Shown in pieces: positions 46,503-57,300 of a stretch of 64,000 nucleotides of DNA. The translations under genes and the position numbers were made by a program. The stretch is from G963701675 sp963701675. Its GTDB lineage: Bacteria > Planctomycetota > Planctomycetia > Gemmatales > Gemmataceae. The notes beneath the pieces were generated by a model that saw only the letters and a program-made list of their open reading frames with translations, did not search any database and was not told where the DNA came from. The stretch covers positions 1,178,001 to 1,242,000 of the forward strand of contig OY969623.1 of the NCBI GenBank assembly GCA_963701675.1, written 5' to 3'. The number at the start of each line of letters is the position of its first letter. The first letter of the stretch is position 1.

Positions 46503-47840
46503 TTACTCCGTATCAGCATAAAAAACCGTCATTGCCTGGAGCCAGCCGGCCATCATGAAATTGGAATGACCACTCACGGGCCCCGACTGAAAACCGATTG
46601 AGTCGCGCCGCGTGGAATTCATTGCAGATCCGAGGCCCGCGTAATACGTGAACTTGCTTGCCGACGACACAGACGAGGTGCCGTATGGAGAGGCGATTTT
46701 CACGTCTACCACGCTGGCGGAATGCGGCGGCGACAGGACACGCATGGCACCATCGACCTGAATCAGGACCCGAAATGCAGTGCTATTGCCGAAATACACT
46801 TTGGTCAAACCGGCGCCGCCGGAAAAGTTCAGCCCGGTAATGGCGACCGGCGTGTAGCCGCTCGTTGGGCCACTCGTCGGATTGAGACCGTTAACGATCG
46901 GCCTCAAGTCGACCGCTTCGAAGTTGCTTCCCTTCACTTGCCCAAGCTTTTGGAGGTCGTCGTTGTCCCACTGTGAGGACGGCACGCCGCTCACGAACCA
47001 ACCGCTTCCGTTGTCCGCGACGATTATGCCGTAATCCTTCATGGCTTGAAGTATCACCCGATTGGGCGGGGAGAAACCGGAAACGTCGAAGCTCTGTTTG
47101 AGCCGGAACCGCTCGCCCATCCGCGGATAGGCCGAGTTATTGGAACCCGCGTGGTGCGACGCGGGATAAATATACTCACTCTTCGAGAACGGCACGGTGA
47201 AGCGGATGGCGTGTTTGATGACACCCTGTTCGAATACTTCGTCCGGCCGCACCAGACCCGGCAAGATCGGCAACCCCGCGGCGTCGGCGGAGGTCCAACC
47301 CGCCGGCCGGAAGTAATTGGTCTTCAGATCCCAGAATGCCTCGGCATCCGCGTGCCATTTTCCGTCGGCGGTTTCACTCGGCCGGTAGGCGTTAAACAAT
47401 TCGTAAAGGACGTTGTTGTCCTTGTCGTAGACGATCAAATGACGGTCGCCATGGTTCTGCACGCCAGGTAGCGGGTCGCCCTCCAACACAGCGTTCGCTG
47501 GAATCGGTACCGGCAATAAGTCGCTTTCATCGGAGTAGGCGTCGATGACGACGGGGACCTTTGGCTGAGTGCCGGAAACCGTGTTGTACGGTATGCCGAT
47601 GTTCGCGCCCTCCCAAAGGCCTTTACCGAAATCGGCCTTCAGTCCCTTGGTGGCACCGATGCTGTTGACCAATGTGCTTGAGTTTGCCGCCACGGGCGCA
47701 TTGCCGATGATTTGATTCCACGGATTGTCGAAGGGAAAAACTTGATTTCCCAACAAAGTGGGCACCACCCGAGGCTCAAACTCTTCAGCGCGCAAATGGA
47801 CGCGCAGCCGATGGGCGCGAAGCATGTGATTAGCGTGCAA
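46503..47840 (-). CDS. Surface protein with an IPT/TIG domain
   Basis: 445 residues. The N-terminus (LRAEEFEPRVVPTLLGNQV) has the planctomycete surface-protein signal motif. The central 270 residues are not recognised: they contain DNPWNQIIGNAPVAANSSTL, SHHAGSNNSAYPRMGERFRL and SGFSPPNRVILQAMKDYG. From about residue 310 an IPT/TIG immunoglobulin-like domain follows: PIVNGLNPTSGPTSGYTPVA, ITGLNFSGGAG, then VLSPPHSASVVDVKIASPYG and SKFTYY. Probable location is the cell surface or outside. The gene stands alone between convergent and same-strand neighbours. Confidence 0.75.
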   Translation of the reverse strand: MHANHMLRAHRLRVHLRAEEFEPRVVPTLLGNQVFPFDNPWNQIIGNAPVAANSSTLVNSIGATKGLKADFGKGLWEGANIGIPYNTVSGTQPKVPVVIDAYSDESDLLPVPIPANAVLEGDPLPGVQNHGDRHLIVYDKDNNVLYELFNAYRPSETADGKWHADAEAFWDLKTNYFRPAGWTSADAAGLPILPGLVRPDEVFEQGVIKHAIRFTVPFSKSEYIYPASHHAGSNNSAYPRMGERFRLKQSFDVSGFSPPNRVILQAMKDYGIIVADNGSGWFVSGVPSSQWDNDDLQKLGQVKGSNFEAVDLRPIVNGLNPTSGPTSGYTPVAITGLNFSGGAGLTKVYFGNSTAFRVLIQVDGAMRVLSPPHSASVVDVKIASPYGTSSVSSASKFTYYAGLGSAMNSTRRDSIGFQSGPVSGHSNFMMAGWLQAMTVFYADTE

Positions 47841-48046
47841 GTCAGACCCTCCCGCAAGAAGTGAATGGCGAAATGAACCACGATCCTAAACAACGAGCCG
47901 AGCGAACGAAATCCGGAATCATCCGGATGCTGGGGGAGAACGCTAATGGAGAAAGTCAAGCGAAGTGTGGCGCGACAAAAAGATAGGCCAGGTTTCATCC
48001 GTTGACAAGTCGCGATCGCGCCATTAACGAGCGACACCGGCCCGAA

Positions 48047-48688
48047 CTACCGAATCCCAAGGTACTTCTGCGTCTGTAGACTCAGGCGCCATTTGGGGTT
48101 CTCCAGACAGTAGCGAAGCGCCCTTTGTGTGTTTATGTCACGTTCCGGTCCGTCCATCGGCTGAAGAAAAAAGTGCTGAAAGTCCAATGCCTCATATTGC
48201 TCCGGTTCCGCGCCGGCTTGGGGGTATACGAGCTTTAGTTCGTTCCCTGATCGGAGCACCAGGTCGGTACCCGCCTTGGGGCTGACGCAAATCCAATCCA
48301 GGCCCTTCGGCGCCGGTCGAGTGCCATTGGTTTCGATGGCGACTTCGAAACCAAACTCATGAAGCGCCGTCACGAGTCCGTCTCCGAGTTGAAGTAACGG
48401 TTCCCCGCCGGTGCAAACCACGAATCGCTGGGACGCGGCCGATCGTTCCGTCGGCCACATTGCCGCAATACGTCGCGCCAAATCGAGCGCGGATTCAAAG
48501 GTTCCTCCCCCCTGCCCTTCCGTGTCGGCGAAGTCCGTGTCGCAGTATTGACACACGGCTGTCGCTCGGTCTTCTTCCCGGCCGGACCAAAGATTGCAGC
48601 CGGCGAAGCGACAAAACACTGCCGGCCGCCCAACTTGGGCGCCTTCGCCTTGCAACGAGTAGAAGATTTCTTTGACGGCGTAGGTCAT
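48047..48688 (-). CDS. queE: 7-carboxy-7-deazaguanine synthase
   Basis: 213 residues, close to typical QueE length. The N-terminus has IFYSLQGEGAQVGRPAVFCR. The iron-sulfur cysteines are Cys31, Cys46 and Cys49, a C-x14-C-x2-C arrangement seen in QueE instead of the usual radical-SAM CX3CX2C. VVCTGGEPLLQLG is the GGE motif that binds SAM, IETNGTRPAPKGL follows. It makes 7-carboxy-7-deazaguanine in queuosine and archaeosine biosynthesis (EC 4.3.99.3). No queC, queD or queF is in the window. The gap to the following surface gene is 206 bases with no gene seen. Confidence 0.92.
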   Translation of the reverse strand: MTYAVKEIFYSLQGEGAQVGRPAVFCRFAGCNLWSGREEDRATAVCQYCDTDFADTEGQGGGTFESALDLARRIAAMWPTERSAASQRFVVCTGGEPLLQLGDGLVTALHEFGFEVAIETNGTRPAPKGLDWICVSPKAGTDLVLRSGNELKLVYPQAGAEPEQYEALDFQHFFLQPMDGPERDINTQRALRYCLENPKWRLSLQTQKYLGIR

Positions 48689-48767
48689 CGCGACCGAGCT
48701 TCGTAGGCCATATTCGTTTTCCGAATGGCCATTATAACATGGCGACGCGCGATTGCCGCTAAGCCGC

Positions 48768-51700
48768 CTACGCCGTTTGCGAACTTCGTCGCATTCGGCG
48801 GATGATCAGGAATGCCACATATATCACGACGGCCCACGGCAGCACGAAACACAGTCCGATAATGACGACGATAAGGCTCCACGAAACGGCGACGAAGCTC
48901 GTGGAAAGGCCCTTGCGGACTTGGGTCCAGAAGCCTTCGTCTTTCGGAATGATGCGTTCTTCGTTGGTGAGCGTCACTTCGATTCGGGCCGTCGCCAGCT
49001 CGCTTTCGCGGGCTTGGGGATTGCGGCGAACCTGTTGCTCGCGCACGGTACCGGCCGACTTGAGCTTTTCGATCACGCCCGGCGCGGCCGAAAGCGGAAC
49101 ATCGTACACCAGGCGGGCGACGATCTTGCCACTGGCGTCATGCGTGAGATTGGAATCGACCGTGCGGCCCTTGGCTTCATGAACATAAGAAGTCAACGCG
49201 GCCGACGCTTGTTCGACTTCTCGCACCTCGATGCCGAGACCCACGGTTTCGCTCGGAGGAATGGCATTTACGTTGATGAGCTTCACGCGCCATCGCACCT
49301 TCGTATCGATGACGGTGTCGCTCTCGGGCACCCGAGTTACGCTTCGCGAATAGATGTCGCCAGCCGCTTCCAATGCTCGGCGGATGGTGTCCTCCTCGGT
49401 GCGTCGAACTTCGAAATCCAAGTCGGCGGTGACATTCGCGCGGTCTAGTTCGTTTAGTTGCGCATTCAGCACTCGACCGTGGGCCTTGACAATGGTCTCC
49501 TGAATCGCGGCGAACCCTTTGGGAACGTCGCGCATCGCGAGATCCTGACTTATCGTTTCGCGCGGCGGCACCGACGCAAGTGCTGCCACTTCAACCAGAA
49601 ATCCCTGCTTGGCGCGGGTGACGTTCTGACCGTCCGGGTTCTCTTTGACCTGCAGCGACATCACTTCACCGAGCTTGCGAAGGTCGGCCAACACCGCGTC
49701 GGCCTCGGCTGACTTGACGTCGAACTGAATCGTTCCATTGGTCATATCGCTGCGCTGGCTATTGAGCTGCGCTGAATGAATCTTGCCGGTGGCCTTCTGA
49801 GCGCGGGCGAGCATTTGCTTGTAAGTCGCCTCGGCATCCGCGGCGACGAGCTTCAAATGCACGGTCTCGCGCGGTATCAGGCCGATGAGGTTGTAAAGCG
49901 ACACAGTAAAGTGGGTGTCCACGCGGTCGACTTTTCCGTCCGAGGGCTTGCCGCTGCCGCCTTCCGGTTGGCGGACGCGGTCGATTTGCAATCGGGCCAC
50001 GTTTCCGAGTTGCTTGAGCCGATCGCGCAATGGCCCGGCCGATTCCGGGTCGGCTTCGAACTGGATGATCGCAGTGAACTGCCCGGCGCCCGCTTGCTTG
50101 AGTTCCGCCTTGCCGATCCGGCCTTTCGCCGCAGTGATGGCGGCAAGGGCGTCCTTGTGCGCCTTCTCCACGTCCTCAACTTCGATACCCATGTCCACCT
50201 TCTCGGTTTCCTTGATGGACGCGGCCGCGCGCATTTCCTTTTCATAGAGCGTGATGTTGAGCGTGCTGAGGGCAACGAGGTTCGAGTAGTAGCGCAATTC
50301 GCCTTCGTGTTCTTCAATCTTGGTGCGCCAAACACCAAGTTCCTTTTCGGCCGCGATCAGGTCTTTGATCTGCCCGGTGCCGTCCTTGATGATCTTGAGC
50401 AACCGTTCTTCCATCGCCCGTGCCGCACGCAATCGGCTCTCAAGGTCGGTGTACTGCTTGGTGATGTCCTGACTGCCGATGCGCTGACTCTTCAACTCGC
50501 CCGCCTTCGTGAGTTCCTTGCGAAGTTCGAGCACCAATGCATCGAGCTTTTCCGGCGGAACACGCACCACGACCGAGCCGCGGACTTTACCGTTCGGCAA
50601 CTTCTCGCTGTTGACCGTGGCGATGAAACCGCCCTGCACCCCGCCGACGAGACGGGTGACAATGCCGACGGCGTCGTCGAATGACGTGATTTCGAATTCG
50701 ATGTCGCCCGAACGAATGATGACCCGCCGGCCAACTTCCGGTGGCTGCTCAGCCGGCTTTTGTTCGCCCTGTGGTACGGCGAGCGAGGCTATCGCATTGT
50801 CTGGACGCGTAGTACTGGAATCGTTGAGCGGCGCACCCACCTGACCCGCGACACCAACAGGCGGCGCCGGTGCTTTCGTTGCGTCTGGAGGCGATTTCTT
50901 GTCATCGGCGCTTGGGTTTCCAGACGGTTTGTTGGTCGTGCCGACCTGTCCGTCGGCTGGAACTGGTAGACTTTGCGGCGGAGCGGGCATTGAGCTATTC
51001 GTCGGTACGCCGCGCATTGGCGGATAGACATAGTTAACATTTGCCCCATTCTTGAGCTGTTCGACGGCTTTGCGCTTTTCGTCATATTGCTGTAGTGCGG
51101 ATCGAAACTCTTCTTTGGAAGTCGCGCCGCCCGACCCCATCCCTCCGCCTTTGTATAAGCGTTCCTGCGACAGATACCGTTGCCGTGCCTCCTCCATACC
51201 TTTTTCGGCATCTTGGAGTTTCTTCCCTCGTTCGGAATCTGCAAGACGAGAAACACTGGATGCGGGCCCTTGATCGCTCCCCGGGCCGAACAACAGAGAG
51301 CCGGTCTGGCCCTCCGCAACCCGTGACATCACCTCCTTAAACTGCGAGTCATCCGGATTGGAGGTATAACTGGCGCCGGCCCAACGGTGTAGGCGCCCGC
51401 CCGGTGGCTGATCGACCGCACTCTTCCATCCGAAGTCAAGTAGGCGATTTAGATCAGCGAGCGCATATGCTTCGTCCCCACTGGTACCCGGAAATCGTAG
51501 CTTGCCGTCGGCCAGCATACTGCTGCCCATGGCGCCAATGACCCCCAGCACCAAGAGCGCTGCCATGCTCGCGGCGAAACGGATCGCCGTGCTCAGGCCT
51601 CGTCGCGGGCGTTGAAATCGCAGCGCGCGGATCATCCGGTCCTCCAATTCAGCTTTAGGCCGGTCGGCAAGGAAAAGGGTCTCGAGGCTTCGATCCAGCG

Positions 51701-51836
51701 ATCGTGATTCGGCAAGCGTGAGAGCGCATTCCGAACACTCGGCCAGATGTTGGTCAAATCGTTCACGTTCCGCTCCGTCCAATCCACCTGCCAGATATGC
51801 GGCCAGGTGTTCCGATGCCCAGATGTGATCCGACAT
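48768..51836 (-). CDS. Large anti-sigma-type membrane protein with DUF4349-like repeats
   Basis: About 1022 residues. The N-terminus is a zinc anti-sigma domain: HLAAYLAGGLDGAERERFDQ then His30-x3-Cys34-x2-Cys37 (HLAECSEC). A membrane helix follows near residues 85-108. Residues ~375-530 are a DUF4349 domain with DLESRLRAARAMEERLLKII as coiled coil. Four related modules follow, starting near residues 545, 656, 759 and 861 (VDMGIEVEDVEKA; ETVHLKLVAADAEATY; ETISQDLAMRDVPKGF; ETVGLGIEVREVEQAS), each about 105 residues. A C-terminal double membrane segment (VSWSLIVVIIGLCFVLPWAV) and basic end complete it. ATG 51836 has GGAG 6 bases upstream. It lies 58 bases after the ECF sigma gene, which it should bind and inhibit. 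Confidence 0.8.
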   Translation of the reverse strand: MSDHIWASEHLAAYLAGGLDGAERERFDQHLAECSECALTLAESRSLDRSLETLFLADRPKAELEDRMIRALRFQRPRRGLSTAIRFAASMAALLVLGVIGAMGSSMLADGKLRFPGTSGDEAYALADLNRLLDFGWKSAVDQPPGGRLHRWAGASYTSNPDDSQFKEVMSRVAEGQTGSLLFGPGSDQGPASSVSRLADSERGKKLQDAEKGMEEARQRYLSQERLYKGGGMGSGGATSKEEFRSALQQYDEKRKAVEQLKNGANVNYVYPPMRGVPTNSSMPAPPQSLPVPADGQVGTTNKPSGNPSADDKKSPPDATKAPAPPVGVAGQVGAPLNDSSTTRPDNAIASLAVPQGEQKPAEQPPEVGRRVIIRSGDIEFEITSFDDAVGIVTRLVGGVQGGFIATVNSEKLPNGKVRGSVVVRVPPEKLDALVLELRKELTKAGELKSQRIGSQDITKQYTDLESRLRAARAMEERLLKIIKDGTGQIKDLIAAEKELGVWRTKIEEHEGELRYYSNLVALSTLNITLYEKEMRAAASIKETEKVDMGIEVEDVEKAHKDALAAITAAKGRIGKAELKQAGAGQFTAIIQFEADPESAGPLRDRLKQLGNVARLQIDRVRQPEGGSGKPSDGKVDRVDTHFTVSLYNLIGLIPRETVHLKLVAADAEATYKQMLARAQKATGKIHSAQLNSQRSDMTNGTIQFDVKSAEADAVLADLRKLGEVMSLQVKENPDGQNVTRAKQGFLVEVAALASVPPRETISQDLAMRDVPKGFAAIQETIVKAHGRVLNAQLNELDRANVTADLDFEVRRTEEDTIRRALEAAGDIYSRSVTRVPESDTVIDTKVRWRVKLINVNAIPPSETVGLGIEVREVEQASAALTSYVHEAKGRTVDSNLTHDASGKIVARLVYDVPLSAAPGVIEKLKSAGTVREQQVRRNPQARESELATARIEVTLTNEERIIPKDEGFWTQVRKGLSTSFVAVSWSLIVVIIGLCFVLPWAVVIYVAFLIIRRMRRSSQTA

Positions 51837-51893
51837 GATGTTCTCCAATCGTTTAGCGGCGGTTCGAAGAACCGCCCGGTTCTGCGAACCGCG

Positions 51894-52434
51894 CTAAACG
51901 TCAACCCCTTCCATCCGTTCGCGCATTAGTTTCAAGCCACGGTGCAAGAGTCCCCGCAGCGATCCATTGGTCAGGCCGAGTTGTGCTTGTATGGTTTCAT
52001 AATCCGACCCCGTGATGTACCGCAACGTAAGCGGCAGACGGTACTCCTCCGGCAAGGATCGCAGGATCGCCAATACTCGTTCGCGCGCCTCACCGCGTTG
52101 CAGCTTCTCATCCGGCTGTGCCGCTTCGCGAACTTCCGCCGCCATCGTCGGCACGCGTTTGATGCGCTGTTGCTGCCGGGCTGCGTCGATGGACAGATTC
52201 TGTGCGATCCGCAACAGCCACGAACGAAATCCGGACGGATCCTTGAGCCGGCGAAGTGACCGAAATGCCTGCAAGAACGTCTCCTGCGTCAGGTCCATCG
52301 GCCCGATGTGTGTCGCCGGTTTCCAGATAAGCGCGCGCGTAGACCAGCCGCGAGGTCCGGCGGACCATTTCTTCGAAAGCGGCCCGATCGCCAGTCTGGG
52401 CCCGGCGAACGAGTGCATCGTCGGCTTCGATCAT
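51894..52434 (-). CDS. ECF-type sigma factor paired with the anti-sigma gene, frameshifted
   Basis: A sigma-70 family ECF factor of about 180 residues. The N-terminus (MIEADDALVRRAQTGDRAAF, region 2.1) is in one frame. The rest, DLTQETFLQAFRSLRRLKDP, WLLRIAQNLSIDAARQ and region 4 (LRSLPEEYRLPLTLRYITG, then the helix-turn-helix ending HRGLKLMRERM), is in another. One base is wrong near 52295-52305, in a GGCCC run between THRAD and DLTQET. The gene is directly upstream of the anti-sigma gene in the same direction, the standard ECF operon order. Confidence 0.85.
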
Positions 52435-52538
52435 TCAGCACCTACCATAACAGACGAGAATCAAACCGACGGCGCGCGCAAAAAATGTGGGTGAAGATAT
52501 ACTAGTCTCCGTTCGTTACTAAAGCAGGAGGACCAACG

Positions 52539-53093
52539 ATGGATAATGCGATTACCCGACGCGCTTTTCAGGCGGCACTCGCCGTCGCCGGCTGCACACT
52601 TCCGATTTCAAGCGCCTCCGGCGCGGCGCCGGATGACGAGCGCGACTACCCGGCCCCGAAGTTTCAACCACGCAACCTGAAACCAGCATTAGGCAATACG
52701 CTGGTTCGGGACTTTGTCATCTTCGCCCATTCCGAACTGGATATGGTGAAGAAGCTGCTCGAGAAACAACCCACTCTAATCAACGCCACGGTAGATTGGG
52801 GCGCCGGTGATTGGGAATCGGCACTCGGCGGCGCTTCACACATGGGTCGGCGCGACATTGCCGAGTACTTGCTCGAACACGGCGCACGCATCGACATATT
52901 CGCCGCAACGATGCTCGGCCAACTCGACACCGTCAAATCCCTACTAACGGCCAATCCGAAACTGATCGATTGCAAGGGACCTCACGGTTTCACACTGGTG
53001 TCGCATGCCAAGGCGGGCGGAAAAGAGGCCAAGGACGTCCTGAATTACTTGGAGTCGCTCAAGCCGAATGCTCCGGCGGCGCCGAAAGGCTAA
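52539..53093 (+). CDS. Exported ankyrin-repeat protein
   Basis: 184 residues. A twin-arginine-like leader (ITRRAFQAALAVAGCTLPIS) leads into ankyrin-type helix pairs: RDFVIFAHSELDMVKKLLEK, ALGGASHMGRRDIAEYLLEH, AATMLGQLDTVKSLLTANPK and a final GFTLVSHAKAGGKEAKDVLN. GGAGG lies 7 bases before the ATG. Ankyrin repeats bind proteins; no partner is evident. It is divergent from the sigma gene, with about 100 bases between. Confidence 0.8.
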   Translation: MDNAITRRAFQAALAVAGCTLPISSASGAAPDDERDYPAPKFQPRNLKPALGNTLVRDFVIFAHSELDMVKKLLEKQPTLINATVDWGAGDWESALGGASHMGRRDIAEYLLEHGARIDIFAATMLGQLDTVKSLLTANPKLIDCKGPHGFTLVSHAKAGGKEAKDVLNYLESLKPNAPAAPKG

Positions 53094-53234
53094 CTTCATC
53101 GCGATTCGGTTTTCAGTTTCAATTCGGACACGGCTTCGAGAAGACCACCGAGCGGGCCGCCGTCGAAACGGACACTCAAGCGAACGTGCGAAATGGAGTC
53201 GGCCGGCATTCGCACCGAATGCGCAGAACGTGCC

Positions 53235-54386
53235 TCAAGCGAAGCCCGAAACGGTGCGTTCCAGGATCTTCCCGGACGCGTCCGTCAAGGTGATGTCGGC
53301 ACCGGTTGAAGCGCCGTTAAGCTTACAATCCGTGATGTAGGTACCAGACGCCGACTGCCACCTGGGCACAACCGTCACGTGATTACCGGGAACGGCCGTC
53401 GTTGCTTCGATCCCCGTACTGAGCCGCAGCCCGTGGAGAAGATCGGCGTCGATTTCCTGGTCCTTTTCCACTTGGAAATCAAATTGCCGCTGGCCGCTGA
53501 ATCCATAACTCCACGCCCGCCCTTTGTCATCCGCGGCAACCAGTGTCAATGCATCGACACGATATTTTCCAATCGGAAGCTATATCGGTTTGTCCAGTGC
53601 GTTGATAACGTTGAGTTCGCCGAACTCACTAACCAGACAGGCGCGGAGTTCCTGCAAACGCGCAGTGGGCAGGAGTGGCAGCGTCAGTCGAACGAGGCCT
53701 TTCTCGTTGCCGCGCACAGCGATGGTCAATTTGGTTCCCAATGGATTTGCGTGAAGCAGAATGGTGCGCTCGCCGATAACGATGGGCGTCCCCAGCGGGA
53801 ACTGCTCGGTGAGTGCATCAAAGGTGTGATCGGAATTCAAATCGATCCACACGAGATCGCTGCCGACCTGATCGAAACAACCGTCAGCGTCACCGTCAAG
53901 CAGCGCGACGTCGAGTTTCTTGTCGGCGATCTCCATCTGGCCGCGCATATGGCCACGAACCGCGAGATAAAGATTGGAATCGCGGCCGCGACGAAAGACA
54001 AGCGTTCGCCGTCGCTCCGAGCCGTCGACTCGGATAGTTGCGGGGATCTCGATGGTTTTTTCCGTGAAAAGGTGACGTTCTTTCTCGGACAATCGGTTGT
54101 CATTGTCGGCATCAAGCCAAAGCGTCGGCCCGGTCGGCGCATCGGGCTGCCAGACGAGGCTGAGTGCGTTGGCGGGTCCGGCGCCGACGCGGGCAAGGGC
54201 AAAGTGCGTGCCCTGGCCGGAATCGGGTGCGTCGGCCAGGGGCCGCGGCGGCGTCTTCCCAAGCGAAATTGCCCGAAAGCGCGGCGTCGTTTGCTTTCCC
54301 GGTCCGAAGGCGTCAACGAAGTCCAGTTGCGCCGTTCCCGAATCTGCCGCAATCCCAAGTAACAACAAAACGAGCGCCGAGGTCAT
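53235..54386 (-). CDS. Exported hypothetical, in-frame TAG
   Basis: About 383 codons. A signal peptide (SALVLLLLGIAADSGTAQL) is followed by a beta-rich body with WLDADNDNRLSEKERHLF (calcium-like DxDxD loop), VALLDGDADGCFDQVGSDLV and WIDLNSDHTFDALTEQ (two more such loops). Reading stops at TAG 53580-53582, between ALDKPI and LPIGKYRVDALTLVAA, in one frame. CAG-to-TAG is the simplest origin. The tail continues with SGQRQFDFQVEKDQEID to 53235. The start overlaps the stop of the large gene upstream (TAATG), so the two are coupled. Function unknown. Confidence 0.65.
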
Positions 54387-57300
54387 TACTCGTACTCTCC
54401 CGTGGGCCAGGCAGAGCCAAAACGGTGTGCGATGCGTCGGAGACGTTCCGGCGCCGCCAAAGTCATGATATCGAGGGCTTCGACCAAGCCGCTGTGCTCG
54501 GACACTCCATGCCCTTGAGACTTAAGGCGATCGATCTGCGCGACCAGCATTGGTTCGGCGCGGGCAGGATCGACCAACGCCCAAGCCATGAGGTACTCGC
54601 GGTCGCGGCGGATATTCCCGCTTCCGGTGCCGATGCTGTCACGGCGGCTCTCGCCAATGTCAAGAAGTAGCCGCGCAGCCGCTCGATCCACCGGCGCTAA
54701 CAACGCGGCACAGCCGACGTGAGCCTCACTAGCTTTGATTCCGCTCGACAAATCATCCGATGGCCGCTCCGCAAACACATGGACAGCGAGGTCAGCGCGC
54801 TGCGGATCGTCGATAGCAAATGCGATGAGCGCGACATGAGCTGCCGCCTCCCCGAAGCCGCCGAACGAGCCGTATCCAATCGCATGCTCAGGCCGCTCGT
54901 GAATGGCGCGGAATGCACGGTCGATCAACCGATGAGCCGCGGCCCTATCACGAGGTGCAATCCGCAACGCAATCCAGGCTAGTCCTAATGAAGTGTAGCT
55001 GTCACCGTTGCCATGCTCCTCGGCGATTCGGATGGCGGCTTCGGTATCGGTAAGCGCCATGTGATGCGACGCCGACGCGGCGTAACGGCCGCGTTCGCGC
55101 TTATCGATCATGGAAAGCAGTTCAGCGGCGGCCTTCGGATTCGACGCCGCCACCGTGTTCACGGCTATTCCAAGGTAACGCTGCCGGTCAAACCGATCCG
55201 GTGTAGATTGTAGAAGCTGTTTCGCTCGTGGCAGATCGAATAACGCAAGCCCGGAGGCCGTGTGGCCGCGAAGATACCCTTCTAACCCTTCTTTCGGTAA
55301 CTTGTCGACGTGGGCCGCAATCTCTTCGATGATTTTTCGCCCGGCATCCGGGCGACCCAGCTTGAAAAGCAGGATGCCGGCGTCGGTCATCAACGAGGTT
55401 CGATACCGTGGATCGAGCGCCCGGGCACGAACGACAAGTTCCTCAGTTAACCTCAACGCCTTCGCAGCGTTGGCATCAATGTATTTCGTTGCCAGACGTT
55501 TAAGCTCGCGGCAGGCCGCGGCGGGATCACGCTCCGCCAGTTGCGCCAAGGCTTCCTCGACATCTTCGGCGGCAAGTTTATCAAGCGAGACCGGCGCCGG
55601 CGGCGTGGCCTTCCCTGCCCACTCGCGTGCCTTCTCGGGATCGAGCCGGGACATGATCGAGATCATTTTTTTGTCGATGGGCGACTTGCAGGCATCGGGC
55701 CATTCCCACAGCTTTTCCAGGACGGTCTTTGCCGTGGCGTGCATCGCCTTTTCATCGAGGCCGTCTGGCGGCGGCGCATCACTCGACTCGCCGCGACGAT
55801 GAAGCGTTATGGTGACGGTGTCGCCCTTTTCGCTATCGGCTTGCCGAAAAACGGGGCGGTACTCGTCGTGAAGCGCGGTCACGAACACTTGACCCGAAGC
55901 GAGCCCGTCTAGTTCGAAGTTTCCATTGGAATTTGACGTCGTGCGCACCGCCTCCGGACTGTCGCCGTTATTCGCGATGCGGGCCCCGGCAATCGGCTTG
56001 CCGGCCGAATCGACGACGCGACCCTTCACGACGCCGTCAACGCGTGGCAAGACGATGGCGCCGAAATCATGCATGAGCCCCTTGGCCGCCGCGATTCGCG
56101 CCGTCGTTGCCCCGCGGTGGTTGTCGGCCGCGAGGTGCGCTTCGTATTCGGCGCCGGACGGCAGTGGGCCGAGGACGAACTCACCGTTGTCGTCCGTTCG
56201 CATCACCGCAAATGTCCCACCGGAACCTGCCATCTGCGGGCTTCGTTTGCTTTTGTAAAGAACAGTTCGCATGAATTCCACGCGGGCATCCTTGATGGGC
56301 TGACCCTTGTCATCGACCGCTCGGGCCACGCATGACGCAAGCATTCTTAGCCGACACCTTTAGTACAATTGGCTCTTTGATTTCAGCCGGCTCGAAGGAG
56401 AACGGTTCGCTAGCGGCATCCTTCGTAACAGCCGCCACAATTGCAATCTCACCACGATCACGAAACCTCAAGTGAGTTTCACCGTTCGCGTCGGTCGGTC
56501 TAGGAAGATCGATCATGGCGGCGCCGGCGCCGGTGACGGAAACTTTCGCACCGGCGACCGCTTTGCCGTCTTCGTCGACCACGCGCACGACGGTAGGATC
56601 GGTTTTTTCAATCTGTATCGGAGGCAACGGTGCAGTAAGATCCGCTGTTGCCACGGACTGCCCGGAACCCATCACCGAGTAACCCGTCGGCGGCGTCATT
56701 AGCTGCGCACCGACTTCCATATCCGGAATGACGTAGCCTTCGAACCACCCCTCGCCGTCCGTGGCGAGCTCAGTATCGGAAAATGAAATCACATGACGCC
56801 CAAACGGCCCACTTCCGAACCGGCATAACATAACCGTCGCGCCGGAGACACCGCTACCCGCTACATCAACGACTCGACCTCAAAGTTTCCGTGCGGCTTC
56901 GACGGGCAATTCGACATTCGCGACGTCGGTCCCGGAACCGACTTCGATAGTCTTCGACTGTACGAATGTAGCTCCCTGAGTTCCACGAGCGGAACTTAGT
57001 CTAAAACTGCCCGGTGGGACGCCCTCGAATTTCAACATCCCTTCGTTTCCAACGGTCGCCGAATGTAGAACCGAGCTCACGAGCGCCGCACGTCGTCTAT
57101 GCGGCGCAGGGACATCGAGTGATTCCAGCGTGAACTTCCAGCCGGCGAAGGATCCATCCGGTCCCCCGATAAGTTTGCCACTGAGAGTCGTCGCTTTGGG
57201 AAGAACTAGCGTCAGTTCCGTGCGCGTATCCTAATCGATCGTGACGCGTGCGAGCCCGGACGCTTCTATTTCCGCAGTCATGCGCGCTTTCTTCGGCACG

